Shown: piece by piece, positions 44,066-51,546 of the stretch
Layout of the letters: each line of letters begins with the position of its first letter
How positions within the stretch are numbered: position 1 is the stretch's first letter
From: Novosphingobium mathurense
GTDB lineage: Bacteria; Pseudomonadota; Alphaproteobacteria; Sphingomonadales; Sphingomonadaceae
NCBI RefSeq assembly: GCF_900168325.1
Contig: NZ_FVZE01000002.1
Span: forward strand, 620,001-684,000
DNA: 64,000 nt
Direction: 5' to 3'
Notes under the pieces: model-generated
The model's input: the letters and a program-made list of their open reading frames with translations, nothing else
Database searches by the model: none
Told to the model about the DNA's origin: nothing
Made by a program: the position numbers and the translations under genes

Positions 44066-44860
44066 TCAGGCCAGCGGCTTGCTTGAACCGAAGAAGAGGG
44101 CCTGGCTGATCGCAGCGCGCACGGTCGCTTCCTGGAAAGGCTTGGTGACCAGATAGGTCGGTTCGGGCCTTTCGCCGGTCAGCAGGCGTTCGGGGTAGGC
44201 GGTAATGAAGATCACCGGCACATCGGCGAACTTGAGCAGATCCTCGACCGCTTCGATGCCCGAGCTGCCGTCCGCGAGCTGGATGTCGGCGAGGACGAGA
44301 CCGGCCGGATGACGTTCGAAGATATCGACGGCCTGGGAATGGGTGGCTGCGGTTCCGACAACCTTGTGGCCCAGTTCGGACACGAGACCCTCGAGTTGCA
44401 TCGAGATGAGCGGTTCGTCTTCGATGATCAGGACTTCGGTGGCGCTTTCGGCATCGATTTCGGCAATCGCCTGGTCGACGAGGACGTCCACGTCGACGGG
44501 TGTGACGCCCAGGATGCTGGCAGTATCATCGCGCGAGAAATCCTCGACCGTCGTCAGCAGCAGCGCCTGGCGGTGCGTCGGCGCGATGCGGGCGAGGCGG
44601 GTGTGGGCCGCCAGCTCGTGGCGTTCCCCGCTGCCGCCAAACCCCTGGTCCTCGACGTGTCCGGTCGACCAGATGCGGGTGAAGGCACCATAGAGGGCAG
44701 CGCGGCTTGCCGCGATTTCGTCGCGCAGGGCATTGTCGGCCAGTGCGGCTTCCAGCGTCGCGCGTACGTAAGTGTCGCCTGACTGCTGCGACCCGGTCAG
44801 CGCACGTGCATAGCGGCGCAGGTAGGGAAGGTTGGTGGCAATCTGGTCTGAGACGGACAT
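44066..44860 (-). CDS. phyR: General stress response regulator PhyR
   Basis: 264 residues, the usual PhyR length. Residues ~1-135 form the sigma-like domain that mimics EcfG and binds NepR (LPYLRRYARALTGSQQSGDTYV). The receiver follows: IIEDEP (~146-150), phospho-acceptor Asp192 in LADIQL, Thr220 in FITAYPE, Lys240 in VTKPF. ATG 44860 gives the family N-terminus and has GAGG seven bases upstream; ATG 44866 is possible. No EcfG promoter was found directly upstream. Confidence 0.97.
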   Translation of the reverse strand: MSVSDQIATNLPYLRRYARALTGSQQSGDTYVRATLEAALADNALRDEIAASRAALYGAFTRIWSTGHVEDQGFGGSGERHELAAHTRLARIAPTHRQALLLTTVEDFSRDDTASILGVTPVDVDVLVDQAIAEIDAESATEVLIIEDEPLISMQLEGLVSELGHKVVGTAATHSQAVDIFERHPAGLVLADIQLADGSSGIEAVEDLLKFADVPVIFITAYPERLLTGERPEPTYLVTKPFQEATVRAAISQALFFGSSKPLA

Positions 44861-45000
44861 TCGCATACCTCGGCAATGGGAAACTCTTTCCCGTGTGGTG
44901 CAAGAATAGATCTTTGACGCCTTCTTGACTGGTTCAAAGGTCTGACGGGGCAGGCCGACAAGGGCAACCGGAAAATTTTTTTCGATTTGAGTCGTTTTCG

Positions 45001-45025
45001 GGAACTCTTTCCGTTTCTCCACGTT
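45001..45025 (+). promoter_or_regulatory. EcfG-type promoter of GsrN-like small RNA
   Basis: GGAAC (45001-45005), 16 bases, CGTT (45022-45025). No ORF with a good start follows, but a C-loop hairpin begins ~10 bases downstream. Confidence 0.8.
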
Positions 45026-45085
45026 TGCGCAGTATCACCACTGGCTCCCCACCTCCCCCCGCAACCCGGTGGTGACCCGATCCCG

Positions 45086-45121
45086 GAGGCCTTCGTTCAC
45101 CACAGCGTGAACGGAGGCCTC
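45086..45121 (+). other. Second hairpin of the GsrN-like RNA
   Basis: GAGGCCTTCGTTCAC (45086-45100) pairs with 45107-45121 (one G-T pair) around a 6-base loop. AAAGTTTT follows, a weak T-tract, so a short RNA ending here is possible. Confidence 0.6.
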
Positions 45122-45150
45122 AAAGTTTTCAAAGCATGGTTGTTCCCGGC

Positions 45151-45182
45151 AAGGCGCGAAAAATTTTTCGCGCCTTACTTTT
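45151..45182 (+). terminator. Intrinsic terminator, perfect 26-bp palindrome
   Basis: AAGGCGCGAAAAA (45151-45163) and TTTTTCGCGCCTT (45164-45176) then AC and T6. It separates the GsrN-like RNA from the second sigma factor gene. Confidence 0.85.
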
Positions 45183-45274
45183 TTGCAAGCGCGGCTAACG
45201 GCATCAATATGATTTTTCTTCAGTTACTTGCCGGAGGAAATCTCGTCACTTGCATGCCTCGCAGTCCATTCCCG

Positions 45275-45300
45275 GGAACTTTCGCGCTCCGGCTGACGTT
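45275..45300 (+). promoter_or_regulatory. EcfG-type promoter of second sigma factor
   Basis: GGAAC (45275-45279), 17 bases, CGTT (45297-45300), 35 bases before the ATG. It implies EcfG-dependent or self-driven expression of the paralogue. Confidence 0.78.
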
Positions 45301-45334
45301 GGTTTGCTGAGCGACAACGATGGAGGGTCAAGTA

Positions 45335-45985
45335 ATGTCAGAAGCAGCCCAGGCAGGGAACATTCCCGAGCAAGAGACTGCCACGGCACTCAACGACCGT
45401 GATTTCAAACGTGCCCTGGCCGAAGTTGCGCCGCACCTGCGTGCCTTCGCACGCGGTCTGTGCGGATGCCGTGACCGGGCCGACGATCTGGCGCAGGAAG
45501 CGATGCTGCGGGCATGGGCGGCCCGTGACCGCTATGCCGCGGGTACGAATTTCAAGGCCTGGATCTTCACGATCCTGCGCAATCATTTCTACAGCGAAGC
45601 GCGTCGCGCTCGTTTCCATGGCGAATATGACGAAGTGGCGGCCGAACGCATCCTTCGCGCCCCGGCTACGCAGGAAAGCTCCATCGAACTGGCCGATGTC
45701 CTGCGCGCCTTGACTGCCATTCCCGAAACCTATCGCGAAGCACTGATCCTGGTTGCTGCCGGCAACCTTTCCTACGAGGAAATCGCCGGGATCTGCGACA
45801 TCGCCCTGGGTACGGTGAAGAGCCGCATCTGCCGGGCTCGCGCCATGCTCGCCAATGTCATCGAATCCGGCCAGCTTCCGGATGCGCGTCACGATTTCGT
45901 GCTGAAGGGCAATGCCATCGACGCGTTCTTCGAAGAACTGGTCAAGATCGCGAACGCGGATGACGTTGAAAGTCTCGCTGCCTGA
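45335..45985 (+). CDS. Second EcfG-type sigma factor
   Basis: 216 residues, a clear paralogue of ecfG: LPHLRAFARG in the first matches APHLRAFARGLCGCRDRADDLAQEAMLRAW here, then NFKAWIFTILRNHFYSEARR and LTAIPETYREALILVAAGNLSYEEIAGICDIALGTVKSRICRAR. GGAGGG seven bases before ATG 45335 sets the start. No second nepR is linked. A ~35-residue C-terminal tail is absent from the first copy. The receiver gene overlaps its end by 26 bases. Confidence 0.92.
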   Translation: MSEAAQAGNIPEQETATALNDRDFKRALAEVAPHLRAFARGLCGCRDRADDLAQEAMLRAWAARDRYAAGTNFKAWIFTILRNHFYSEARRARFHGEYDEVAAERILRAPATQESSIELADVLRALTAIPETYREALILVAAGNLSYEEIAGICDIALGTVKSRICRARAMLANVIESGQLPDARHDFVLKGNAIDAFFEELVKIANADDVESLAA

Positions 45986-46418
45986 AGAGGAATGCCAGAC
46001 CGTGGGCGCCAAGATATCAGATTGTGCCAAGATCCTGATCGTCGAGGATGAATTCCTGCTCGCCTTGCAGTTGGAAGACATTCTCGCCGACGGTGGGTAC
46101 GCGGTGCTTGGGACAGTTCCCGATACCGCGTCGCTCGCAAAGTTGGGTGAGGCGCCGGACATTGCGCTGGTCGACCTCAACTTGCGTGACGGTTTGACCG
46201 GGCCGGCGATCGCCCGCGACCTGGCCGGACGCTACGGTGCCCGAGTCATCTATGTCACTGCCAACCCTGCACAGATCGACATGCCGGCCGCCACCGCCGT
46301 AGGTGTCGTCCAGAAGCCTTTCTCGCGGCAGAGCATCCTGGCAGCCATCACCTATGCACTGGCCGGATGCCCGGAAACCGGGCGGCCGCGCGAACTCGAA
46401 CCCTTGCGTCAGGTCTGA
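45960..46418 (+). CDS. Single-domain response regulator, PhyR-receiver-like
   Basis: 152 residues: KILIVEDEFLL, Asp72 in VDLNLRDG, VTANPAQ and QKPFSRQ. It resembles the receiver of PhyR (IYVTANP against IFITAYP) and has no output domain. ATG 45960 overlaps the sigma gene; GTG 46002 is an alternative start. It may relay or compete for phosphate from HWE kinases. Confidence 0.85.
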   Translation: MTLKVSLPEEECQTVGAKISDCAKILIVEDEFLLALQLEDILADGGYAVLGTVPDTASLAKLGEAPDIALVDLNLRDGLTGPAIARDLAGRYGARVIYVTANPAQIDMPAATAVGVVQKPFSRQSILAAITYALAGCPETGRPRELEPLRQV

Positions 46419-46443
46419 TCCGGCCTGCCGGAAAGGGGCGGGG

Positions 46444-46722
46444 ATGAGCGAATTCTGGCTTCAGGTCCTGCAATACTATGGCGCCGCCGCGGGTACGTTG
46501 GCGGCGCTCATCGTTTCGCTCAATCTTGGCCGCAAATGGACCGGAGCGGGCTTCGTGATCTTTGTGACGAGTTCGATCACGCTGATCGCATGGGGCTTCC
46601 TCGATGGCGATGCGGCCGGGATCGGCACCCAGAACCTCGTCCTCTTCGTGATCAACTGTATCGGGGTCTGGCGCTACCTGCTCTCCGGTCGGACCGGTCG
46701 CGCCGAGCGGGCAGATAACTGA
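46444..46722 (+). CDS. Small membrane protein with three helices, function unknown
   Basis: 92 residues, three hydrophobic segments (~12-28, ~35-52, ~63-80), ending NLVLFVINCIGVWRYLLSGR, a pattern also seen in small PnuC-like membrane proteins. It follows the receiver gene by 25 bases and is likely in the same unit as the second sigma factor. Start ATG 46444 with AAAGGGGCGGGG upstream. Confidence 0.65.
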   Translation: MSEFWLQVLQYYGAAAGTLAALIVSLNLGRKWTGAGFVIFVTSSITLIAWGFLDGDAAGIGTQNLVLFVINCIGVWRYLLSGRTGRAERADN

Positions 46723-46796
46723 GGTTTCGCAGCGGCTGGCCCTTGGCGTGATCGGTGGCTCGCGGAGATGGGGGCGGTCTCGTCGGACCCAAAGCA

Positions 46797-46833
46797 AGGG
46801 GCGCGGGAAGCGCATGTTCCCGCGCGCCCCTTG
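46797..46833. terminator. Terminator between membrane protein and FMN-barrel protein genes
   Basis: AAGGGGCGCGGGAA (46797-46810) pairs with 46818-46833 with a 2-base bulge. Lies between convergent genes. Confidence 0.6.
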
Positions 46834-46849
46834 ATGGCGGTGTGCCTGT

Positions 46850-47326
46850 TCAGACCGCGCCAACTACGTGATCGCCGGCCGTCGCCGGATCGATGGGGCG
46901 GCCGGTGAGCAGGTTGAATGCGCCCTTGACGCCGATATGCGCCGTCCAGACTTCCGCGTCATCGATATCGAAGCGCAGCATGACGACGTTGGGGTCGTCC
47001 TTGCCGTTGGGGAACCAGGCTTCGGTCGCGTGGCTCCAGTGCTTGGTGCGCACGGCCGCGTCCGTTTCCTCCACGAGCGTGCCGGAAAGCGAAGCGAAGA
47101 CATCGTGGCGCAGCGTCGCGACCTGCCCCATGGCCTTGCCGCCCCGGGCAATGCGGTTGCCGCGCTTGGCGAAGAACCAGATTGCGTGATGGGCTTCCTT
47201 GTCCAGCTGCGCCGTCATCGGCTCGGCGTGCCCGGCGGCCTCGTTCAGCCGCATCATGACCACGGGGCTCGAATGGAAGGCGTTCCAGAACGTCTTGCGG
47301 ATTTCCCGATCCATCTGCTTTTCCAT
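46850..47326 (-). CDS. General stress protein, FMN-binding split-barrel family
   Basis: 158 residues of the pyridoxamine 5'-phosphate oxidase-like general stress family: SSPVVMMRLNEAAGHAEPMTAQLDKEAHHAIWFFAKRGNRIARGGKAMGQVATLRHDVFASLSG. Members bind flavin or related cofactors. ATG 47326 follows AGGAGAGGTGAC. A perfect EcfG promoter lies 30 bases upstream. Confidence 0.85.
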   Translation of the reverse strand: MEKQMDREIRKTFWNAFHSSPVVMMRLNEAAGHAEPMTAQLDKEAHHAIWFFAKRGNRIARGGKAMGQVATLRHDVFASLSGTLVEETDAAVRTKHWSHATEAWFPNGKDDPNVVMLRFDIDDAEVWTAHIGVKGAFNLLTGRPIDPATAGDHVVGAV

Positions 47327-47354
47327 GTCACCTCTCCTCGGATTATGTCGATTC

Positions 47355-47379
47355 AACGCGTCGGGGCCGCTTGCGTTCC
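47355..47379 (-). promoter_or_regulatory. EcfG-type promoter of FMN-barrel stress gene
   Basis: On the - strand: GGAAC (47379-47375), 16 bases, CGTT (47358-47355), 29 bases before the ATG. Confidence 0.82.
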
Positions 47380-47390
47380 CGCATCGCGCA

Positions 47391-47429
47391 AAGGGCCCTC
47401 CCGACGCGGCTGGCAGCGGGAGAGCCCTT
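47391..47429 (-). terminator. Hairpin after hemerythrin gene
   Basis: AAGGGCCCTCCCG (47391-47403) pairs with 47417-47429 with one mismatch; located between the hemerythrin stop and the next promoter. Confidence 0.55.
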
Positions 47430-47484
47430 TTCTGGCCTGCATTAATGGACGCGTGCAGCAGGCATGCGATACGGCATCGAGCGT

Positions 47485-47967
47485 TTATTCGCGCTCGTCG
47501 CCGGGACCTTCCTTGGCGGCCATCTCCAGTTCCTTCGGCTTGCGCTTCTCGAAGATGGCCGCGATCTTCTTTTCTTCTTCTGCGGACAGGCCCTTGGCCG
47601 CCGCGGGGAACATGTCCTCCTCTTCCTCGTCGATATGATGGAGGTAGCGGTGGCGCATGTCCTTGAACTTGGTCAGCCAGGCGCCCGAACTCATGTCTGT
47701 GTCCACGAGTTCGGCAAGGAAGTCATCGATTTCCTTGTGTTCGGAAACCGAGTGACGGGCTTCGTCGCGCAAGTCGGGATCGGCCAGCATCGTCGCGTAG
47801 AGCGATTCCTCCTCGGCGGCGGCATGGGCCTGCAGTTCCAGGCGCAGCTTCTCGAACAGGTCGCGGCGTTCCTCGGAATCGCCCTGCGTTTCGCCCAGCT
47901 GTTCGAGCATCTTGCGATGACGGTCGTGGTCGGCCTTGAGGTCCAGGAATATGCGTGCGTCTGCCAT
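47485..47967 (-). CDS. Hemerythrin domain protein
   Basis: 160 residues, four-helix hemerythrin-like bundle with His/Glu/Asp metal-ligand pattern: DHDRHRKMLEQL, HAAAEEESLYATML, HSVSEHKEIDDFL and HRYLHHIDEEEEDMFP. Binds a di-iron centre; role in O2, NO or stress sensing is not shown. EcfG promoter upstream. Confidence 0.88.
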   Translation of the reverse strand: MADARIFLDLKADHDRHRKMLEQLGETQGDSEERRDLFEKLRLELQAHAAAEEESLYATMLADPDLRDEARHSVSEHKEIDDFLAELVDTDMSSGAWLTKFKDMRHRYLHHIDEEEEDMFPAAAKGLSAEEEKKIAAIFEKRKPKELEMAAKEGPGDERE

Positions 47968-48032
47968 GGATCAGTCCTTGCATCTGTTTGGTGCGTGTTT
48001 GGCGCAGCATTTCTGCGCTTGCCTGAACTGAA

Positions 48033-48058
48033 AACGACCGAAGCCCCGGAGATGTTCC
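48033..48058 (-). promoter_or_regulatory. EcfG-type promoter of hemerythrin gene
   Basis: On the - strand: GGAAC (48058-48054), 17 bases, CGTT (48036-48033), 66 bases before the ATG at 47967. Confidence 0.75.
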
Positions 48059-48121
48059 TTTGTGAAGCGGGGGCGGCGGGCAGCGGACGCGAAAACGCTG
48101 CACTTCGCCGATTGCCCCCGA

Positions 48122-50716
48122 TCAGTTCCTTCCGGCCTCTTCCCTGCTGGCCGTGCGGCCCTGCAGCAGCCGTGCGATCGCAGAGCGGACTTCGCGCTCG
48201 CCGTAAGGCTTGGTGACCACCGGGACGCCCCTGAACGCGCCGGTCTGCAGCGAGCGTTCGCCGTAGCCGGAAGCGAAGATGAAAGGCACGCCGCGGTCCT
48301 GCAGCGCATCGGCGACGGGCTCACTGGTGTCCTTGCCCAGGTTGATATCGAGCATGGCGAAAGCGATCTTCACGTCCTCGATCGTCTCGAGCGCAGCCGA
48401 TACCGAACCGGCGATCCGGCAGTCGGTAAAGCCGAAAGAGCGAAGCACGTCCTCGGCTTCCATGGCGATGATGACGTTGTCTTCGACGATCAGGGCCGTG
48501 CCGGTCATGAGATGTCCTGCCATGTCGGTGGCCGCAGGCGGCTCTCCTTGCACTTCGCGATGCGCGGCTGAAGGCGTTGCGAAATTCGAGACGTGATCGG
48601 CGGGAATCAGGAACATCGCGCGCAGGCCATCTTCGGGATAGGCCACCGAGGCGGAGCCGCCCAGTTCGTGGGGAATGGTTCGCTCGATGATCGTCGAGCC
48701 GAAGCCGCGCCGCGTCGGCTCGGTAACCGGCGGACCGCCGCTTTCGCGCCAGTCGATCTCGAGCGAACCGTCATCGCCGTGGCTGAGTACGATGTTCACG
48801 GTGCCCGACGAATCCGACAGTGCCCCGTACTTGCACGAATTGGTCATCAGCTCGTGGACGACGAGGGCAAGCGTAGTGAAGGCACCGGGAGCGATGAGCG
48901 CATCGGGGCCGTCGATGACGACCCGGTCGGCACTGTTCGAGGCATAGGCCGCGGTCTCGGTGCGGATCAGTTCGTAGATCGAGGACGGCGACCAGTCGGT
49001 CATCGTCACCTGGTCGTGGGCGCGGGCGAGGGCGTGGATGCGGCTGCCGACGATCTCGGCAAACTCGTCGATCGAGCTTGCGCCTTCCTTGCTCTGCGAG
49101 ACGAGGCCGCGGATCAGGTTGAGGATATTGCGCACGCGGTGGTTGAGCTCTGCGATCAGCATATCCTGCTGCTGGCTTGCCTGCTCGCGCTCGATGTTGG
49201 CGGCGTCGGCAAGGCGCAGGACGACTTCGAGCAGGGTGATGCGCAGCGATTCCGCGGCGGAGGTTTCTTCCGAGGTCCAGGGACGGGAATAACCGCGGCG
49301 TTCCTCCTTCCATATCTCGAAGCTCTTGCGCGGGGTCAGGCGCGCGCCATTGGGGCCGAACTCGACCGCCTTCTCCGGATTGCCGGCCCAATTGACCTGC
49401 CGCAGCTGCTCCTTGCGGAAGAGCACGATGTAGTCGCGCGGGGTGCGCGATACCGGAAGGGCCAGAAGGCCCGCAGCCTTGTCTGCCCATGCACGGGCAG
49501 GCTCGAAGATGGCGGTAATGTTGTCCGTCGACCAGACCGTGCTGGCCCCGGCGGTGTTGAGGAAACGGGCCAGTTCGGTGAACTCGGCCTTGTCGGGCGC
49601 ATCGCCATAGGCGATGAACTGGCCGTCGACGTAGCCGATGACGCCATCGAAATCGATGACCCGGCCGATCGACTCGGTGAACTCGCCGAAGGCTTCGAGC
49701 AGGGTCCCGCCGCCAGCCACGCGCGACATGATCTCGTCATGCAGGCGCATCGAATCGGCGCGCTTTTCCAGCGCGAAGTCGGTTTCCTTCTGGTCGAGCA
49801 GATAGGCGAAGAATTCGCCGAAAAGCTCGCTGGCGGTGCGCACCGAGTAGGACAGCACCAGTGGCGAGTAGTGATGGCAGGCCATCAGGCCCCACAGCTT
49901 GCCCCGGCGCATGATCGACACCGACATGGACGCCTTTACGCCCATGTTGCGCAAGTACTCGATGTGAATGGGCGAGACTGCGCGCAGGCCCGACATAGAC
50001 AGGTCGAGCGGATCGCCGTTGGGACCGCAGGCGGGGTGGATCGGCACCGTCTGATCGTCGACGTCGCTGATGATCCGCAGCATGTTGCGCGCGTAGAGGC
50101 GCCGGGCCTGGGCGGGAATGTCCGAAGCGGGGAAGTGCAGTCCCTTGAAGCTGTCGACCATGCCGTTGAGGCTTTCAGCAACCACTTCGCCAGCGCCGTC
50201 GGCTTCGAAGCGATAGACCATGACGCGGTCGAAACCGGTCAGCCCGCGCAAGTGCCGGGCGGCGCTGGCGCACAGCTGTTCGATCGTGGCGGAATTGCGC
50301 AGGCGATCGATCATCGGGCGCACATAGCTGACGAAGTCGCGGCGGCGGCCGCCTTCGTGCGGCTCGATCTCGAGGATGTAGGAGCGTCCGGACTGGTGGA
50401 TGGCAGTGTCGAACAGCCGACCGTCGCCCAGCAGGTCGACTTCGAAGATGCGCTCTACCGTATTGCTGCCGCTCAGGATCTGCAGTCGCGTGCGGATGTC
50501 GTGCAGCGCGCTGCCGGACAGGAAGTCCTTGGCCATGAGGCCGATGAGATCGCGCGGATGCCTGCCGAACAGCTCTTCGCAATTGAGCGAGGCATGGTTG
50601 ATGATCCAGTCGCTGGAGAACGACAGGAGCCAACCGAAGCTTTGGATTCGGCCGATTACGTGAATGGGTTCCAGGTCACAGGTGGTAAGGTCCACCCGAT
50701 GTGTGTCGTCAGCCAT
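48122..50716 (-). CDS. bphP: Bacteriophytochrome with HWE kinase and C-terminal receiver
   Basis: 864 residues. Biliverdin-attaching Cys13 (TTCDLEPIH) precedes PAS (~16-120), GAF (~140-300, with Asp199 of SDIPAQARRLY and His251 of SPIHIEYLRNMGV), and PHY with tongue PRKSF (462-466). The output is an HWE kinase: His526 in ELNHRVRNILN, N-box HELMTN (621-626), WRE (657-659). A receiver follows: Asp790, PFIFASGYG (811-819) and Lys836. PFIFASGYG fits the FAT GUY receiver motif found in PhyR-pathway regulators such as SdrG. ATG 50716 overlaps the heme oxygenase stop. Red/far-red light input to the stress response is inference. Confidence 0.95.
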   Translation of the reverse strand: MADDTHRVDLTTCDLEPIHVIGRIQSFGWLLSFSSDWIINHASLNCEELFGRHPRDLIGLMAKDFLSGSALHDIRTRLQILSGSNTVERIFEVDLLGDGRLFDTAIHQSGRSYILEIEPHEGGRRRDFVSYVRPMIDRLRNSATIEQLCASAARHLRGLTGFDRVMVYRFEADGAGEVVAESLNGMVDSFKGLHFPASDIPAQARRLYARNMLRIISDVDDQTVPIHPACGPNGDPLDLSMSGLRAVSPIHIEYLRNMGVKASMSVSIMRRGKLWGLMACHHYSPLVLSYSVRTASELFGEFFAYLLDQKETDFALEKRADSMRLHDEIMSRVAGGGTLLEAFGEFTESIGRVIDFDGVIGYVDGQFIAYGDAPDKAEFTELARFLNTAGASTVWSTDNITAIFEPARAWADKAAGLLALPVSRTPRDYIVLFRKEQLRQVNWAGNPEKAVEFGPNGARLTPRKSFEIWKEERRGYSRPWTSEETSAAESLRITLLEVVLRLADAANIEREQASQQQDMLIAELNHRVRNILNLIRGLVSQSKEGASSIDEFAEIVGSRIHALARAHDQVTMTDWSPSSIYELIRTETAAYASNSADRVVIDGPDALIAPGAFTTLALVVHELMTNSCKYGALSDSSGTVNIVLSHGDDGSLEIDWRESGGPPVTEPTRRGFGSTIIERTIPHELGGSASVAYPEDGLRAMFLIPADHVSNFATPSAAHREVQGEPPAATDMAGHLMTGTALIVEDNVIIAMEAEDVLRSFGFTDCRIAGSVSAALETIEDVKIAFAMLDINLGKDTSEPVADALQDRGVPFIFASGYGERSLQTGAFRGVPVVTKPYGEREVRSAIARLLQGRTASREEAGRN

Positions 50717-51314
50717 CAGCCCCCGTTTCTGTGGTCTTTTTTCGGCCTGCACTGACGGCGAACGCGCTGGCGAATGATGAAAAGGCGGCGAGCGCGGCGG
50801 CCGTGACGGCCTTGCGTTCGCCTTGATCGAATGTCCGGCCTTTCAGCCAGGGCATCAGTGTCTTCCAGACGGCATGGCCACTCTCGTCATCCATGTACCT
50901 GCCCGGAGTGTCCGAAGTGGATTGCTCGCCCCAGTAACCCTGCCTGCGCAGGACCGCCATGCCGAGCCGCGAACCGGCAACGACATAGCCCACGCCGACT
51001 TGCGCCGACGGGCCCTGGAGCGCCGGATCGACCGCCAGCTGCGGCAGTTCGTCCGGATCGTCGCCGAGCGACCTGAGATCTTCGCTCAGCATCAGCGGGT
51101 AATCCGGGCAATCCATGCCCAGCTGGTTCTCCACGAAGTTGCGGAAGACCGGGAAGAGGGGCCCCAAACCTATCGCATGGGCGCTGAGAAACCGGGTCAG
51201 CCCGTCCTTGTCGGAAAGGTCCAGCGAGCCGAAAGCACCGTCCAGCTGTGCATGGGCCTGCGCGGTCGCAGCACGCAATTCCGCCAGCATATCAGGCACT
51301 TCAACGTTATTCAT
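50709..51314 (-). CDS. bphO: Biliverdin-producing heme oxygenase
   Basis: 201 residues. Proximal His is in TAQAHAQLD (~20) and the distal-helix Gly motif is GSRLGMAVLRRQG. It makes biliverdin from heme to supply the phytochrome chromophore. Its stop overlaps the bphP start by 8 bases, so the two are coupled. ATG 51314 is the likely start; ATG 51326 is in frame. Confidence 0.9.
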   Translation of the reverse strand: MNNVEVPDMLAELRAATAQAHAQLDGAFGSLDLSDKDGLTRFLSAHAIGLGPLFPVFRNFVENQLGMDCPDYPLMLSEDLRSLGDDPDELPQLAVDPALQGPSAQVGVGYVVAGSRLGMAVLRRQGYWGEQSTSDTPGRYMDDESGHAVWKTLMPWLKGRTFDQGERKAVTAAALAAFSSFASAFAVSAGRKKTTETGADG

Positions 51315-51475
51315 GGCGGCGTGCATAGCGGACTCGACTTTCGGGACGAAGACCTCCGCAGGGATTGGGCCCACCCGTTCGGTGTGGTTAAAATCGTCAG
51401 GCTGCGAAATGTTCCTGCGTAACTCTCTAACAGCATCTTCATGCCCCGTCTGTTCACTATCGCACGCTTCGCGCG

Positions 51476-51500
51476 GGAACATTGCCTGTCCGTCGGTGTT
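51476..51500 (+). promoter_or_regulatory. EcfG-like promoter of Crp/Fnr-family gene
   Basis: GGAAC (51476-51480), 17 bases, GTT (51498-51500), with T in place of the consensus C before GTT. It lies 47 bases before the ATG at 51547. Confidence 0.6.
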
Positions 51501-51546
51501 CACACTTGCGAGCCTGCTGCAAGGTGCCTGCGACGGACGGGAGACG

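Larger units (their letters stand above)
45032..45185 (+). ncRNA. gsrN: Candidate GsrN-like general stress small RNA
   Basis: The transcript expected from the 45001 promoter starts with a 10-bp stem (45035-45044 with 45066-45075, one G-T pair) around a 21-base loop that is almost all C (CTCCCCACCTCCCCCC). A second, 15-bp stem follows (45086-45100 with 45107-45121), then an intrinsic terminator at 45151-45182. Caulobacter GsrN is an EcfG-dependent RNA next to the core stress genes with a C-rich loop in its 5' hairpin that pairs to mRNA. Gene order, promoter and loop agree; the 3' end (~45125 or ~45185) is uncertain. Confidence 0.7.

Noticed and set aside
44987..45310. 107-codon frame between phyR and the second sigma factor
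   Set aside because: No ribosome-binding site, Pro/Phe-rich shadow-like composition, and it covers the small RNA and terminator.
48593..50755. 720-codon open frame opposite bphP
   Set aside because: The - strand encodes the complete phytochrome; the + frame has no family features.
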